Assembly (NCBI GenBank): GCA_009192285.1
Contig: CM018606.1
Span: forward strand, 1,974,081-2,038,080
Source of the DNA: Morchella semilibera
Lineage: Eukaryota > Ascomycota > Pezizomycetes > Pezizales > Morchellaceae
Length of the DNA stretch: 64,000 bases
Direction: 5' to 3'
Under the pieces are notes generated by a model, which had not been told where the DNA came from, searched no databases, and saw only the letters and a list, made by a program, of their open reading frames with translations. Numbering within the stretch: the first letter of the stretch is position 1; each line of letters starts with the position of its first letter. Positions 47,905 through 59,863 of the stretch are shown here, in pieces. The position numbers and the translations under genes are program-made.

Positions 47905-48162
47905 TCAAACGCAGAGAGTCACGACCACAGTTGGGACCGGCACAGTGCTGGCGGCGACCTCGCAGCTCTTGCACAGCATCTTTGGCGGGACACTGAAGCG
48001 CACGCGGCATAAGGGACACGTGTGGTTATCGCTGCTGATGGGTGAGACTCGGACGATGGGCATGGGGTCGACGGCTTGTGCTGAGGCGGCGGAAGAGGTG
48101 GGTAGGCAGAGACGGTGCAGTAGCGAGCGGGGGCTGGGTATGGTGGATATGTGTGCGCCCAT
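47905..48162 (-). CDS. Possible small protein with a CxxC...CxxC pair, 85 aa
   Basis: A short uninterrupted frame starts MGAHISTIPSPRSLLHRLC and contains HTCPLCRVRFSVPPKMLCKSC, a plausible zinc-binding knuckle with two CxxC pairs 12 residues apart. It lacks homology I can recall and is short enough to be chance. The pattern and surrounding hydrophilic sequence make it worth recording. Confidence 0.3.
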   Translation of the reverse strand: MGAHISTIPSPRSLLHRLCLPTSSAASAQAVDPMPIVRVSPISSDNHTCPLCRVRFSVPPKMLCKSCEVAASTVPVPTVVVTLCV

Positions 48163-48913
48163 GGTTTTTTTTTTGGGCGAGAGGTAGCGAGCGGTGGGTA
48201 CGGGTAGGTGAGTGAGTGGTAGGTCGTTTTGTTGTAAAGCTATGGGGTAAGTTACTCTTTCTCTTTCTCAAGATTGGAAGGTATCAGCGAGCGTGGTTGC
48301 AATTGGTGCAAAAGCGAGGGTGGTGGTGCACTCTCTCTTATGGCACGGGGTTTCCGTATTCAAGAATGCTACGATGGCTTTTTTTTTTTTTCCTCACTTG
48401 AAAAGAAGAAAAAAAGGGACAAGGCAAGAAGAGGGCCCAAGGTAAGGTCAGGCACTGTACCACTACGATTGAGACATAGCGAAACAGAAACACCTCCTGT
48501 GGCTGTGCACTCCCATTGTACCTGCTCTACTGGTTCATGCATACATATGTGGCTAGCCCTTCTCGAGCCAATTCCATCCCATCCCCAAAAGCTCATATAC
48601 TCCACAAAAGGGATATATATGTACGTGGGGTAGAGTAGTTGCTGCCTGCCTGTATGTATGTACGTACGAACCCGCTCGTACAGCATACCTGAGAAAGTGA
48701 GTAGGTAGGTAGCCAGATCAGTAGACGTGTGTGGTGCACGTGGCAGCTCGTAATCCGCTGGCTGCGTGAGTAATACCAATTGGTAGGTGGAGTACATATC
48801 GGACGCAGGAATTGGTTTTTTTCCCCTTCCTCTTGCAGTGTGAGGATTTGGAAAGGGAAGGGGGGGTTGTGTGCTTTGGGCTCATGTCTGGGGGGGGGGG
48901 TGGTTTGACGAGT

Positions 48914-48929
48914 CATGGGTTCTCACTCG
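48914..48929 (+). other. 16-bp motif copy
   Basis: Reads CATGGGTTCTCACTCG. Confidence 0.65.
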
Positions 48930-49255
48930 GGCTATGGGCTTGATCCCTGTATGGATATGATATTAACGTTGACTGCTGTCAATGATTGTACGGACATGTA
49001 TCCCTAGTGTCTAGACATCTATCAAAGAAAAAACCGAGGCCATGGGTTGGTGGGTCCCGAGTCTATGGCGGCTACGACGCGGGACCCCCCCCCCCGGTCC
49101 GTGGGCTTGTTGTTGTCTTAGCCGGTGAGATATCTAGTAACTGTTTCTGTACATAGTGTCTGTATATGGCCCGAGCACTCTTGAAATGGTCTATAATAGG
49201 GGGGGTATTCGAGACTTGTGGTCGGTGGTGGTGGTGTGTGCTGGGTTGGTTTAAT

Positions 49256-49271
49256 CACAGGATGTCACTCG
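49256..49271 (+). other. 16-bp motif copy
   Basis: Reads CACAGGATGTCACTCG, in the same orientation as the copy 342 bp upstream. Confidence 0.65.
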
Positions 49272-49628
49272 CCCATAGCCACGGTCGGGGAACACATGTT
49301 TGGCGTCAATGCTGTGCTAATTGTTATCCGTCCTGCTTGACCCTACTTTGTGGACGGGGGGGAGAAGTGTTTAGAGGCCATCGAGTTGGGGGAGTCGGAT
49401 AGTCGGTGGAGAGCATCGCGGGAGAATTCTTCGCCCAGCTATATATATACGAGTATCTGAAGATAGATTACGGGTTGTTGTGGATTGTGCTATTCTGTTT
49501 TATTTTTTTTACAAACATTTTACCCCAGCAGCTTGTCCCACGACCGAGCTATGTGATCATACCGCGGACAGGCGCATAATAAGGAAAGAGGAGAGAAAAA
49601 AAAGAAAAAGAACCATCCCCCTCCCCAA

Positions 49629-51271
49629 TCAAACATCAATGCCATACATCCTCGCCGCATTCCCCCTCGTCACATCCAAGAACTCTACCAGCCCCACCTC
49701 CTTCTCGTTCCTCGCTGCCCTCCCCGCATTAATCTCCTCCAAGGCCTTCTCCGCCGTGAACGGGATCATGCCCGCATGGCTGATCTGGAACCTCTTCCGC
49801 GAGTGCTGGAGCCTCTCATCCTTCATCCACTTGTATGCCCCCTTCGGCACCATATACGGGCCGTCCGTCTCGAGCAGCATCCTCTCGATGGGTATCTCCC
49901 CGCTCCTCAGCAGGGCCAGAACGTGGTCCATGTCCTTGTACGACACGACGCCCGTGAGGCCGATGTAGCTGTTTGTCCAGTCGGCCATCAGGGCGCGCGC
50001 GAGCTGGGGCCCTGCCGTGAAGCAGTGCACGTGCAGGCGGTGGTCCTTTGGCACGTGCTCGCGCAGCAGCGCGAGCGTGTCGTCGTCCGCGCTGCGCGTG
50101 TGGACGATTATTGGCTTGCCGGCGGCCACGGCGGCGGTGAGTTGGCGCGCAAAGACGTTGCGCTGGGTGGGGTGGGTGGAGACGTCGTTCTTGAAGTAGT
50201 CGAGGCCGCACTCGCCCCATGCGACGCAGGAGGGGTGGGACATTGCTGCGGCGATGGTGTTGTGTATTTCATCGTTGTAGGAGATGGCGCAGTGCGGATG
50301 AACGCCCATGGAGAAGTAGTATTTGAAGTGCGGGGGCCAGGGGAGGGAGGCGGCGTGCTCGTGAAGGTTGGTGAGGGGGACGTCGCAGTGGATGTCGACG
50401 ACGGCGGTGACTTGTGGAGGGAAGATGGCCTTGACGAGGCTGCTGATGTCCGTTTCGGAGATGGTGGTGTTGGTTGACTGTGTAAAGTCAGTATTATGTC
50501 CACTACACTACACCCGCCAATCGATCATTGGTTTTCGGAGGGGCATGGGCGGGCTGATTGATTATTGGTACTCACAGTCTTCAGCATCTTCAGTGTCGTA
50601 AAAAGGTGACAATGTGTATCCACCCATGTCGTCTCAATCTCCGGCCTATCTACTCTATGCTCTTCCACCGTCATATACCTCTGCGACTCCGGTAGCCGTG
50701 ACAACTCGGAGTGTCCTGGCGCCGTCATCCTCTTAATGATAATCCTACTAGAGACCTTCCCCTCAGTGTCAATCCTATCAGGGCTCTTTTTCTCAATAAC
50801 AATCCTATTCGGATTCCTCCCTCTCACTACTTCTGCCGCTGACGGCGCAAAGTAATTGAACTCCTTACGAACCGTTGGTCCAACGACACCGCCCCAACTC
50901 GCTCCCGTCTTGCGGATCAATGGGCCGTCGGTGGTCTTCTCGGGCACGGCGCGTCCCGTCTGAGCAAAAGTGAAGCTGGGTAAGGACTCGTAGCGTCTGA
51001 TGGGTGGCTTGGGATCCTCGCTAACGGTGACTTTACGGACTAAGGGCTGTTTGGTGGTTTCTGCAGTGCCCTCTAGGGTGTCGGTATCAGAGGGGTTTAT
51101 TGAGGGTATGGAGACTACTCTACGGATTACTGGTCCCCCGGCGGTTTCGGGGGTGGGGGCGCTGGTTTCGGGGGTGGTGGATGTGGAGAGCAATCTGAGT
51201 GGGGTGGTGAGAATGGCGCGGCGCTTTATACGTGGAAGGGAGCGCAGGAGATGGGATGCGGGGGTGGGCAT
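49629..51271 (-). CDS. TatD-family metal-dependent hydrolase with long N-terminal extension, 514 aa
   Basis: TatD enzymes are metal-dependent DNases/hydrolases with a TIM-barrel fold. Exons 50576-51271 and 49629-50477 are joined by a 98-nt intron. The catalytic motifs are present in order: VDTHCHLF (two metal-binding His) at residues ~216-223, GVHPHCAI, GECGLDYF, IIVHTRSADDDT, LHVHCFTAG and LLETDGPY. The domain resembles the yeast/fission yeast Scn1-type proteins. Unusually, about 210 residues precede the domain. The first ~30 (HLLRSLPRIKRRAILTTPLR) look like a mitochondrial targeting peptide. Next come five degenerate repeats of a proline plus hydrophobic-Arg-basic motif: GPVIRRVVS, QPLVRKVTV, PPIRRYESL, GPLIRKTGA and GPTVRKEFN. 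The gene is GC-rich. Confidence 0.9.
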
Positions 51272-52553
51272 TATGCTGCTGTTGTGCTCTCTGTACAGTA
51301 GGTATTCCGGATTTTGGGGTGAGGTGAATGCGGGGCTGGTGTGGATTGAGGGTGTGAGTTGAAGGTGTGGTGGGATTGTTTCCTAGGTTGAGGCTATTCG
51401 TTGTTGTTGATAAGGTGGGTCCATTCTTTCGACAAGGAAGGTCTGCATGTTAACGAGCAGAGTCAAGCTCGTATGATGTATGTATGTATATGCAGGATGT
51501 TGGTACATGAAAATAATAATTAGCTGTTAATATAGTTAGGTACCTAGATACTTGACTCTATATCTCGATGAGATGTCAACGATGGGAGTCATGGCCAGTG
51601 GTAGAGTAGATATTTCCCCCCGATCGAGTGCATACAGATTCGACTCATCCTTGGGGAATCATAAGGTATGCTGTATCAATATTAGTAAACATCATATTAT
51701 GTCTTTACAGTACTGAGATGCTTTATTTTAACCTCCTATCATAACCTGGTGCTGCGAATGCGAATGTAGTTTATAGACAACATTCTTGGGCGCGAGATTA
51801 TAGATCTATGCAGCAAGGAAGCAGTAATTCAAGGTTATGCCAGGAAATAAAAATACTTTCGAAAAGGGGAATGCACCTAAGAGCGCAGATGATCGATCGA
51901 AATATCTTGTTTGGGCCACGATTTGGGGGGCCCCGAAAAACACATCATCTGTGTCTACCCAGATCCCCGATGATCAACAAGTAAAGGCATTCCAACCAAT
52001 AACTGTGAATCATATCTAGCTACCAGTAAATGGGATTGGAGCACCAGGGCCATTCAGGGCGTTGCTCTTTTGGCCCCAGTACCATGGCCATCGATAGTGG
52101 GATAGTCAGGTGGCTTGTCTGGGGTAAGTTGTCGTTATTAGGACATGAGCCAACTCTTATCTCTTTTTCCGGTGAAGCTGCCAATATTTGAGGCCGCATA
52201 GTGCACCGTGCACCCGAAAAATTCCCTCAGAAATACGCCGCCTACATAGTACTACTGAGGACTAGTTCATGATGGTGGCGGAGGTGGCCCCCCAAGTGAA
52301 AGAGATAATTCCAGGACCTAGTTGCTTTGGGGGATTAGTTGACCTGGTGGTGGGAAAAGGCTTTTCCGGAACGAGATGTCACATTCGCTATACTTTACAG
52401 CCGAATATCAATTGATGCTTCTATATGTGAGACCGCCTCTGAATAGCTTGTCCAATGTAATGCGATGCGATTTGAACTCATTCAAAGCTACAAGCCGGCA
52501 TAATTCTTCGCTGTTTAATTTATCTTACAGAATCCTACCAAAACCGCCACACC

Positions 52554-52584
<31 letters not shown>

Positions 52585-52689
52585 GGAGAAAATAAAGACT
52601 TTTCGGGTTTAGAATTTTTGGCTGATGAAAATTATACAGGCTACAATTACTCCCCCATCAATCAAAGAAAGAATTGAAAGAAAAAAAAA
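51272..52689. other. Intergenic region, 1.4 kb
   Basis: Contains an A run of about 26 at 52555-52581 close to the 3' end of the RRM gene. I see no gene and no motif copies. Confidence 0.5.
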
Positions 52690-55095
52690 TTACGCCTTTG
52701 ACTTTTTGGCTACCTTCTTGGCCGCTGACTTCTTGCCATCCTTCGCGGCCCCGGCAGGGACAGCAACGGCTTCAGATGCAGCCTTCTCCTCAGCAGCTTT
52801 CTTGGAGGGGACGCGTTTCCTCTTCTCTGGAGTAGCAGCCTCCTCGGGAGCAGCAGCCTCTTCGACGGCAACAACCTCCTTGGGAGTGGCTTCCTCCTTG
52901 GAAGCCTTCTTCGGGGGAGCAGCCTTCTTCTTCTCAGGTGCAGCCTTTTTCTCGGAGGCGGCTGTCTTCTCGGGGGGGGCCTTCTCAGGCGCAGCCTTCT
53001 TCTCGGGGGCGGCCTTCTTCTCGGAGACAGCCTTCTTCTCGGAGACAGCCTTCTTCTCGGAGACAGCCTTCTTTTCGGGGGCAGCCTTCTTTTCGGGGGC
53101 AGCCTTCTTTTCGGGGGCAGCCTTCTTCTCGGGGGCAGCCTTCTTCTCGGCGGCCTTCTTAGCGGGGACGGCCTTCTTAGAGGCAGCAGCGGTCTCCTCG
53201 GGGGCAGCGGCTTGAGGAGCAGCCTTGGCCTTCTTTCCCTTCTTGACGGTAACCTCAACCTCCATCTCCTCAATTCCATCTCCATTCTCCGCCACAGCCT
53301 CAACGGCCTCAACGGCCTTCTCTACAGCTGCCTCAACAACCTCCGCAGTCTCCGCAGCGGCCGTCTCCTTCTTACCCCTCCTCCGTTCATTCTTCTTAGT
53401 AGCAGCACCCTCTTCAGTAGTAGCGCCCTCTTCAGCAGCACCTCCTTCAGTAGCAGCGGCCTCTTTGGGAACGTCCTTCTTGGGGGCGGTCTTCTTCTCG
53501 GCGGGCTTCCTCTTCTCGGCGGGCTTCTTTTTCTCGGTAGGCTTCTTCTCGGTAGTCTTCTTTCCGGTCGTCTTTTTCTCGGCAGTCTTCTTTTCGGAGG
53601 CGGCCTCTTCACTCGCATCGGTTGAGGAGGCAGCTTCAATGGCCTTTACGGGTTCCGCAGCCTCGATAGCCTTGGCGAATTCCGGGGTAATAATTGGAGC
53701 CTCAAACTCGTAGTCGATACCGAGTCTCTTGAAGTTTTTGGCGATGCTCTCTCTCTTTCTCATCTCCTTCTTTTCCCTCTCCTTCCATTCTTCGATAGTG
53801 TGTTTCCTTTCGTGTCTAGCTTTCTGCGCCTTGGCGCCTGAGTGGACATGATACTTTGTATTTGCGCCCTTGAATAGCTTCTCGATGAACTCCTTGTCGT
53901 CAGTGGAAACCTTCTTACATTTAAGGATGTGGCCGAAGAGGAGGTAGTTGTCCATTGTCTCCTGGGCAGCTTCGGCAGCTACAGAGTCAGCGAACTCTAT
54001 GAAGGCGTAGTGCTTGCTGTGGCCAGTCTTCTTGTTGCGGGAAAGACGGAGACGGGTGACCTTGCCAAACTGGGAGAAGTAGGAGCGCATCTCCGCCTCG
54101 TAGAAACCGTGGGGAATGCGGCCGAGGTAGACAACGCCTGGAACGGGCTAGAGTAGTTGATATGTTAGAATTGGCAGATGAAAGACTGATGTGAGCTTTG
54201 GGGAAGGTGAAGAGATTGGTGCAGGAAGATTCAAGATGCAATGGTAAAATATTTTTTTCAATCATAGGGTAAATAAAGGATCGTCGTATCATCTTATCAT
54301 ATCAATTGATGAGATGTAAAGTGTACTGTCCTGTGGGGCAGTTAAAAGAAGGAAACTCGGAAACTTACTTGGCCAGCCTTGGCCTGGAGAGCGGCAATCT
54401 TCTTTTGAACCTTCTTTCCATTCGGAATCTTTGCACTCGCGAACTTTGACTTGTCGCCCTTGCTCAATCCCTTTTGAGCGCCATCTTCGTCTTCCATCTC
54501 TTCATCAGAACTCTCAAACCCTTTCAAGAGTGTCGCAGTCTGGTCGTCGATTTCCTCCTCTGCGCTCTCATCCGCGCTGTCATATCCCTCTGCTGGCTGA
54601 GCATCTGAGTCGACGTCGAGGGAGATCATTTCCTCCTCATTTGACTCCTTCTCCCCTTTCTCCTCCTCCTTCTTCTTTTTGCCCTTCTTCGCCTTTGGCT
54701 CCTCCTCCTCCTTCACCTCCTCTACAGGAGGTGGGGCAGCGGCCTCACCCTTCTTCTTCTTTCCCTTCTCTTTTACAGCAGCAGGAGCAGCTTTAGTGCC
54801 CTTTTTCTCCTTCTTGCCCTTCTTCGACTTGAGCGTATCCCAACCACCATCTTCAGACTCTTCGCCATCGGACATAAAATCAGCAGCCTTCTTACGTGTG
54901 GAGATTCTTGTCGGCGGTTTTGAGGCCGCGGCGACAACGGGTGCAGAGGATGATGGTTTCGCCTTTTTGGCGGTGGGCGAGGGCGCGCTGGCCGCGGCTG
55001 CGTTTTAGAGTTAGCCTTTGCTTCAATTACTAAGTAGAAGTGGGTAGGTGGGTTTGTTTACCCTTGCGCTTCTTCTGCTTGGTCTCGAATGTCAT
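52690..55095 (-). CDS. Nucleolar RRM protein, NOP15/NIFK type, with histone H1-like repeat tail, 706 aa
   Basis: The RRM resembles yeast Nop15 and animal NIFK, which act in maturation of 60S pre-ribosomes. Exons are 55062-55095, 54369-54997 and 52690-54147, with introns of 64 and 221 nt. The start reads MTFETKQKKRK. Residues ~40-190 are Lys/Glu-rich. The RRM runs from VPGVVYLGRIPHGFYEAEMR (RNP2-like) to HYAFIEFADSVAAEAAQ (RNP1-like). It is followed by KCKKVSTDDKEFIEKLFKGA and a basic coil, typical of the family. The last ~330 residues are Ala/Lys/Pro/Glu-rich with tandem EKKAAP hexapeptides. Nop15 in yeast is about 220 aa, so this is a heavily extended form. Confidence 0.88.
52965..53155 (-). 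repeat. 18-bp minisatellite inside the NOP15-type gene
   Basis: About ten tandem 18-bp units encode EKKAAP or EKKAVS. Copies differ mostly at synonymous positions or between the P and S variants, so expansion was recent and the frame is preserved. Confidence 0.9.
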
Positions 55096-57147
55096 GGCTG
55101 GTGGATATATGTGGGTATTGGTAATTGAGAGGTTGCGTTGTGTCGTGAGAGTGGGAAAAAAATTCTTATCAGGTTGGGTGGGTGTTTGCAGGGTAGAGTC
55201 TTGGCGCCTGGTCCCCAGTTAGCCCTAACTTGTGCTGCCAAGAGACTTCTATCAAATTATTGAAAGCGGTTTCAAGTAATAGCAGACACAAAGTAACGGA
55301 AGACATAAGAGAAGACGCTGGAGAACCCAGTAATGTATTTTGAGTAGGAAATATTGGCAGAGTGAGTGTTTGGTGGTGTTTGCTGATGCGAGTGATTATT
55401 GGTGATTTAGCCTTATTGTTATTATTTACAGTCGAATATCGAATACATCAACCATCATATCATACCAATAAGGCAGATGAGATTGCTACAGTAGCTTGTG
55501 GAAGGGAATATGTAGAGTATGTAGACTGTTTTATTACGGCAAAGCTCGAAGGAGTCACTTCGGCGGAATGCGGGCTTCATCCGACATTCTCCCACGATGT
55601 CAGTGTAAATTGCATAACTTATAATTATTGAGGGAGGAATAGGTCAATAGGTCCTTGTACCAGTATGAGAGGCAATAATCGGTTTGACATCTTGAGTACT
55701 TAGCTCATCGTTCCAGGACCAGAGCGACCGCACATAGATAAATATGTCTCGGCCTGAAACGTTGACAGAATGAACGTGTTTCATGGTTGAATGGATTGAG
55801 CTGGACCGCCCCATTCCATCCCTATATGCAATGCCGTAATTATATAATCAAGGCTTCCTTAAAGCGAATATATGTATAGCAAAATATACGTATCCCTCGG
55901 ACGTACACCGGTGGGGTTCTGAAGTAGCGCTCTTTCTTATTTTCCCTGATATAAAACAATATGGCCGTTCGGAGTGGGACTTTACCGGCTTGATATCTAA
56001 GGACAAAAGAACACCTGATGTGTTGATTAAGCATCTTTGATCATCATGTCCCAGTAATTACGCGTAGCCATTGGGTTTGTAGAATGTCGCTCTCGAGCCC
56101 GGGCATTGCATTGCATCCATAGCGACAATATTTGGAACCTCCTAAACAATCGTTAAGTGCATGTTTCTCCAGAAGTATTTGGATTCACCCCATACAGTTT
56201 ACTTGAAGGAGCTTTCATACCGATGTGATGATCTGCCTGTTTTCCAAGATGGCTGGTCCTCGGGGGAGGAGATGACTCTAGACTCATTCTAAATTCCGGT
56301 TAGTAGGGTTTGTAAGGCCTAGGATGTGTATAGTTGGCGGTTTGGATATTAAATTGAAATTTCTTGTCAGAGTTTTTTTCTCTACACTAAACATAGTATA
56401 CATGTAGAGGAGAAGCTTTTGGAGTGAGGGGCTAGCTTTATCCTCATGGCCACCTGTACTTACACTTTTCTCCTAGTTAGCCTCAACCCGCTTCCAAACC
56501 TAAAAGTCTAAGCCCGCGGGAAACAACTCTTGTGACTAACTGAGAAATACATTGATTTATATACCCAACGAGCTTTAGACCTGTATTCTTTTTAAAATAC
56601 TGGCGTAAATGTTTACCACAGAGATTTAATCATAGATTCAGTAAACAAAGCAGTTCCTGTGGCGTTTAATCAAACTTCACGGCCAGGAGCCAACCCGCGT
56701 GATAATGGAAGTAAGGGGCTCAAAAGGCGGGGTACCCTCAATGCTATCATAGTGTCTTTGTTTGCCTTGATATTCTTCGGAGTTCAATCTCTAAACGAGA
56801 TAGTTCTAAGGGATCTTCCGGTCCAATTTTACGCGTCTTCATGTCATATCCATCATATGAGGTGTTTCATAGAGCACGAAGTGAGAATAACGGCCTGCTG
56901 TAGAGGAAACCACCACTCAATCATTGGCTTCCCCAATCAGTACTAGGCCCCAGCCTCCCCGCCAAGACATCGCGATGGACCCACTCAGTTTTTTCCCTTC
57001 CGTCGCTTGGACAACAACAACCCTTCCCAACATTCGCCAGAGCACCTCATAGATCCACAACCACTAACTTTCCTGTCCCTACATAAAACACTTAAAAGCA
57101 CAACCCAAGAAACAAACCTCTCATTTACACATACGATCATAGCCGCG
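55096..57147. other. Intergenic region, 2.1 kb
   Basis: Divergent promoter space between the RRM gene (-) and the 833-aa gene (+). One TACATGTA lies at 56399-56406. I see no supported gene. Confidence 0.5.
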
Positions 57148-59863
57148 ATGGCCCTCAACCGCCCGACGTCGTCATCGATGCTCAGCCGTAGTAGCCTTGG
57201 ACAAAGCAACGGGCGCCCGTCGTCGTCGCTACCTGTCAAAGCCAAATCCAATATCGGTGCCACCACCTCCACCATTCCCGCGCAAAGACGGGGGTTTGGC
57301 CTCTTCAGTGATGATGAGGATGAGGGCGAGGCGATGGGCGATGAAAGCAAGAAATTATCAGTGTCGTTCAGTGGGAACAAGAGTGGGTTTGAGAAGATCG
57401 AGAAGGTCAAGGGAAAAGGGAGGATGAGCTTGGATGGCACAGGTAGGCGATCTATTTCTCGCGTTGTTACACTATTTGCCTTATTATTCGCCTTTATATT
57501 CTTTGTTTTGTGGCGAGGCTACACCTGTTGCACATCCCTTCTGCCTCCTTGCTACTGTAGATACAACCAACACAACGATGCTAACAAAGCTTTCAGACTA
57601 CTCATCACAGTCTATGAGTTCCTCGTTCCCAGTCTATACCCCACAAAAGGCATCTGGCTCCCGGAACTCCCGGAACTCTTCCTTCATAACCCCTAAACGC
57701 TTTGGCCGCGGTCCTCGGGGCGCCCCCTATTCCACTACCACATCACGAGCCCTCCAGCGCGCCAAAGTAGCCGCTCAGAACAATGGAAGCGTCGATAATC
57801 ACGAAAATCAGCTTATCTCAGATACCAGCTACGAAGAACCATCAAACAAGCGATCACCATATACAATGCACGGCGCCAAGGATTACGAAGAGGAAGAAGA
57901 AGAAGAGGTGCCGACTGATGAGGATCCAGTAGATATAGTCCTGGAGAGGCCAACTAACGAGCACTTATTTAAAATCACCCCCAGTAGAAATATCTTCTCA
58001 AGGACAGCTACCCCAGCCAAGAAGTCCCCTACAAGATCGCCAAAGGGAGCACCGTCTACCCCAGCGACGGGAAAGAAGACGTGGGGCCAATGGCTCGGGG
58101 CGATCTTGCCAGAGAGTGTCAAGAAACCCGTAAAGGCGATTCTTGGCGCTCCCGATGACGACCCATATGACATGGAAGCGAAGGTTATCACACCCACTAA
58201 GGAACTTGTCATCGGCACCCCCAAGAAGGATAACGCTGATGATGAGAACGATGATGTTTACTCACTCCCTGGGTCCTTTGGTAAGCCGGAGCCCAAGAGA
58301 CCGTCACCATCATCTATGACAACGTCTCTCCAGCTAGACTACAGGAGTAACAGCAAAAGCAACGATTACTACGACAGTAGGGGAGTTTCCCAGAGCTTTA
58401 GTGGTACCCCCACTAGGGTCAATGACTCTGGCTTCTTCATTTATGATAAGCCCAAGGTTACGAGCATCGCACCCTCGAAACGTGAACGTAGGTCAACAAT
58501 GAGCACTCCTCTCAAGTCCAGCAAGCCTACCATTGAAGTCTCCAGTTTACGTAAACCAAATAACTTTATTGAGCGCATGCGTTCTGCCAAAAAGACGCCG
58601 CGTTACGACCCATACGCGAGGAAAACTACCGCACCTCCAAAGAAAGACAAGGTTGAGCTTACCCAGGAGGAAGAAAAGGAGCTCACACCAGAAGAAAAGT
58701 TGAAGCTCCTCAAGCAAAGGCAGAAGGAACGCAAGATCGCGGAGTTAGAGGATAAGTACGAGATGCGTGAGGCCCTCAAGGCGTTGGGCCAGCCCATCCC
58801 AGATGACGATGAAGTCATGCCCGATTCAGATTCAGAGGCTCCCAAAGGCAAAGGGAAAGGGAAAGGGAAAGAGAAAGAAGACAGGCGTACTTCTCTTAAC
58901 CCCACCGTCGAAGAAGTTGTCGATGATGCATCAACAACTCCCCTCTCCCCGGGCTCCCCTCCCAAAATATCCCCCATCAAGAGAACCCGGGAGTCTCCCA
59001 CTGCCGCCCCATCTCGAAATCTCTTCACCCCTTCAAAGCCCGCGCCTAGCTTCCTCCTCAACCCCGAGGTTCAGCCGGGTGATATCCCCTTCAAGATCAA
59101 TACGGCACCACCGCCCACCGACGCCCCCACCATTAATTTCAATAATGCACCTGCTTGGTCTTTTGCTTCAGACACCTCCGACAAGGAGAACATTTCCGAT
59201 GGCCCGCCCCCACCACCAACCATGTCCCATGCTACTCTTCCCGCACCGCTCACAGCTTCTGCTTCACCCCCTGTTCTCTCGGGGGGGCTCTTTGGGTCAC
59301 AACCAGCGGGTGGCTTCGGCCTTGGCACATCGCCATCCAAGGAGCCGCCCCTTACTCCGTTCCAACGCCAGAAGAACGCCGCGGAAAGGTTCAAGCCTAC
59401 CGCTCCGTCGTCGCTCCGTGAGAGCCGGTGCGCGGACGAGGATGAGAAGGAGAATGTACCCGATAAGGAGAATGCGGGCGAGGGCAGCAGCAGCAGCAAG
59501 GGCGAGAAGAAGGGGCTCTCGCAACAGCAAGGACAGAGCTCTGGGAGCGGCGTCTTTGCCAAGGCGGCGCTGAAGGAGAACGCAGGCGTGTTGAACATGG
59601 GCAAGAGTGAGGTGAAGATTGATGTCAGGGCTCGTGTGGAGGCAGTAAGTTTTAGCCCTCTGAGAGTGAATATCGGGTCATGTGCTAATTTTTTCCCGCT
59701 ACAGCTTCCGCTTAAACAGTTGTCATCAGTAATGGTCTGGCCTGTCGACTCATCATTTGGCTCACAGGCTATGAAGGAGGCGGTCGCAAACATGTGGACG
59801 GGAAAACTGTCCGATTATCCGGCTGGGTTTGGGGATTTATTTTCGCAATCAGTCAAGTCTTAG
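57148..59863 (+). CDS. Disordered 833-aa protein, possibly nucleoporin-like
   Basis: I cannot name this gene with certainty. Exons 57148-57442, 57597-59644 and 59705-59863 are joined by 154- and 60-nt introns; the first join reads LDGT-DYSSQSMSSSFPVYTPQK. The protein is mostly disordered, rich in Ser, Pro and Thr. It includes an amphipathic-looking WGQWLGAILPESVKKPVK (residues ~240-260), a charged helix EEKLKLLKQRQKERKIAELE (~430-460), and scattered FG-type motifs in the last third (GGLFGSQPAGGFGLG, WSFASDT). A Lys-Glu-Asn segment (DKENVPDKENAG) could be a KEN-type degradation signal. FG-like motifs plus the disordered, TP-rich character suggest a nuclear-pore or chromatin-linked protein of the Nup60/Nup1 kind; the evidence is weak. 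Confidence 0.82.

Larger units (their letters stand above)
48163..49628. other. Intergenic region, 1.5 kb
   Basis: Two copies of the 16-bp motif in the same orientation (48914-48929 and 49256-49271, plus), a G run at 48890-48900 and a C run at 49085-49095. I see no gene. Confidence 0.5.

Noticed and set aside
52625-53713. Plus-strand frames rich in Phe-Ser-Gly-Ala repeats, which look like a repetitive wall protein
   Set aside because: They are the antisense of the EKKAAP repeats in the NOP15-type gene.
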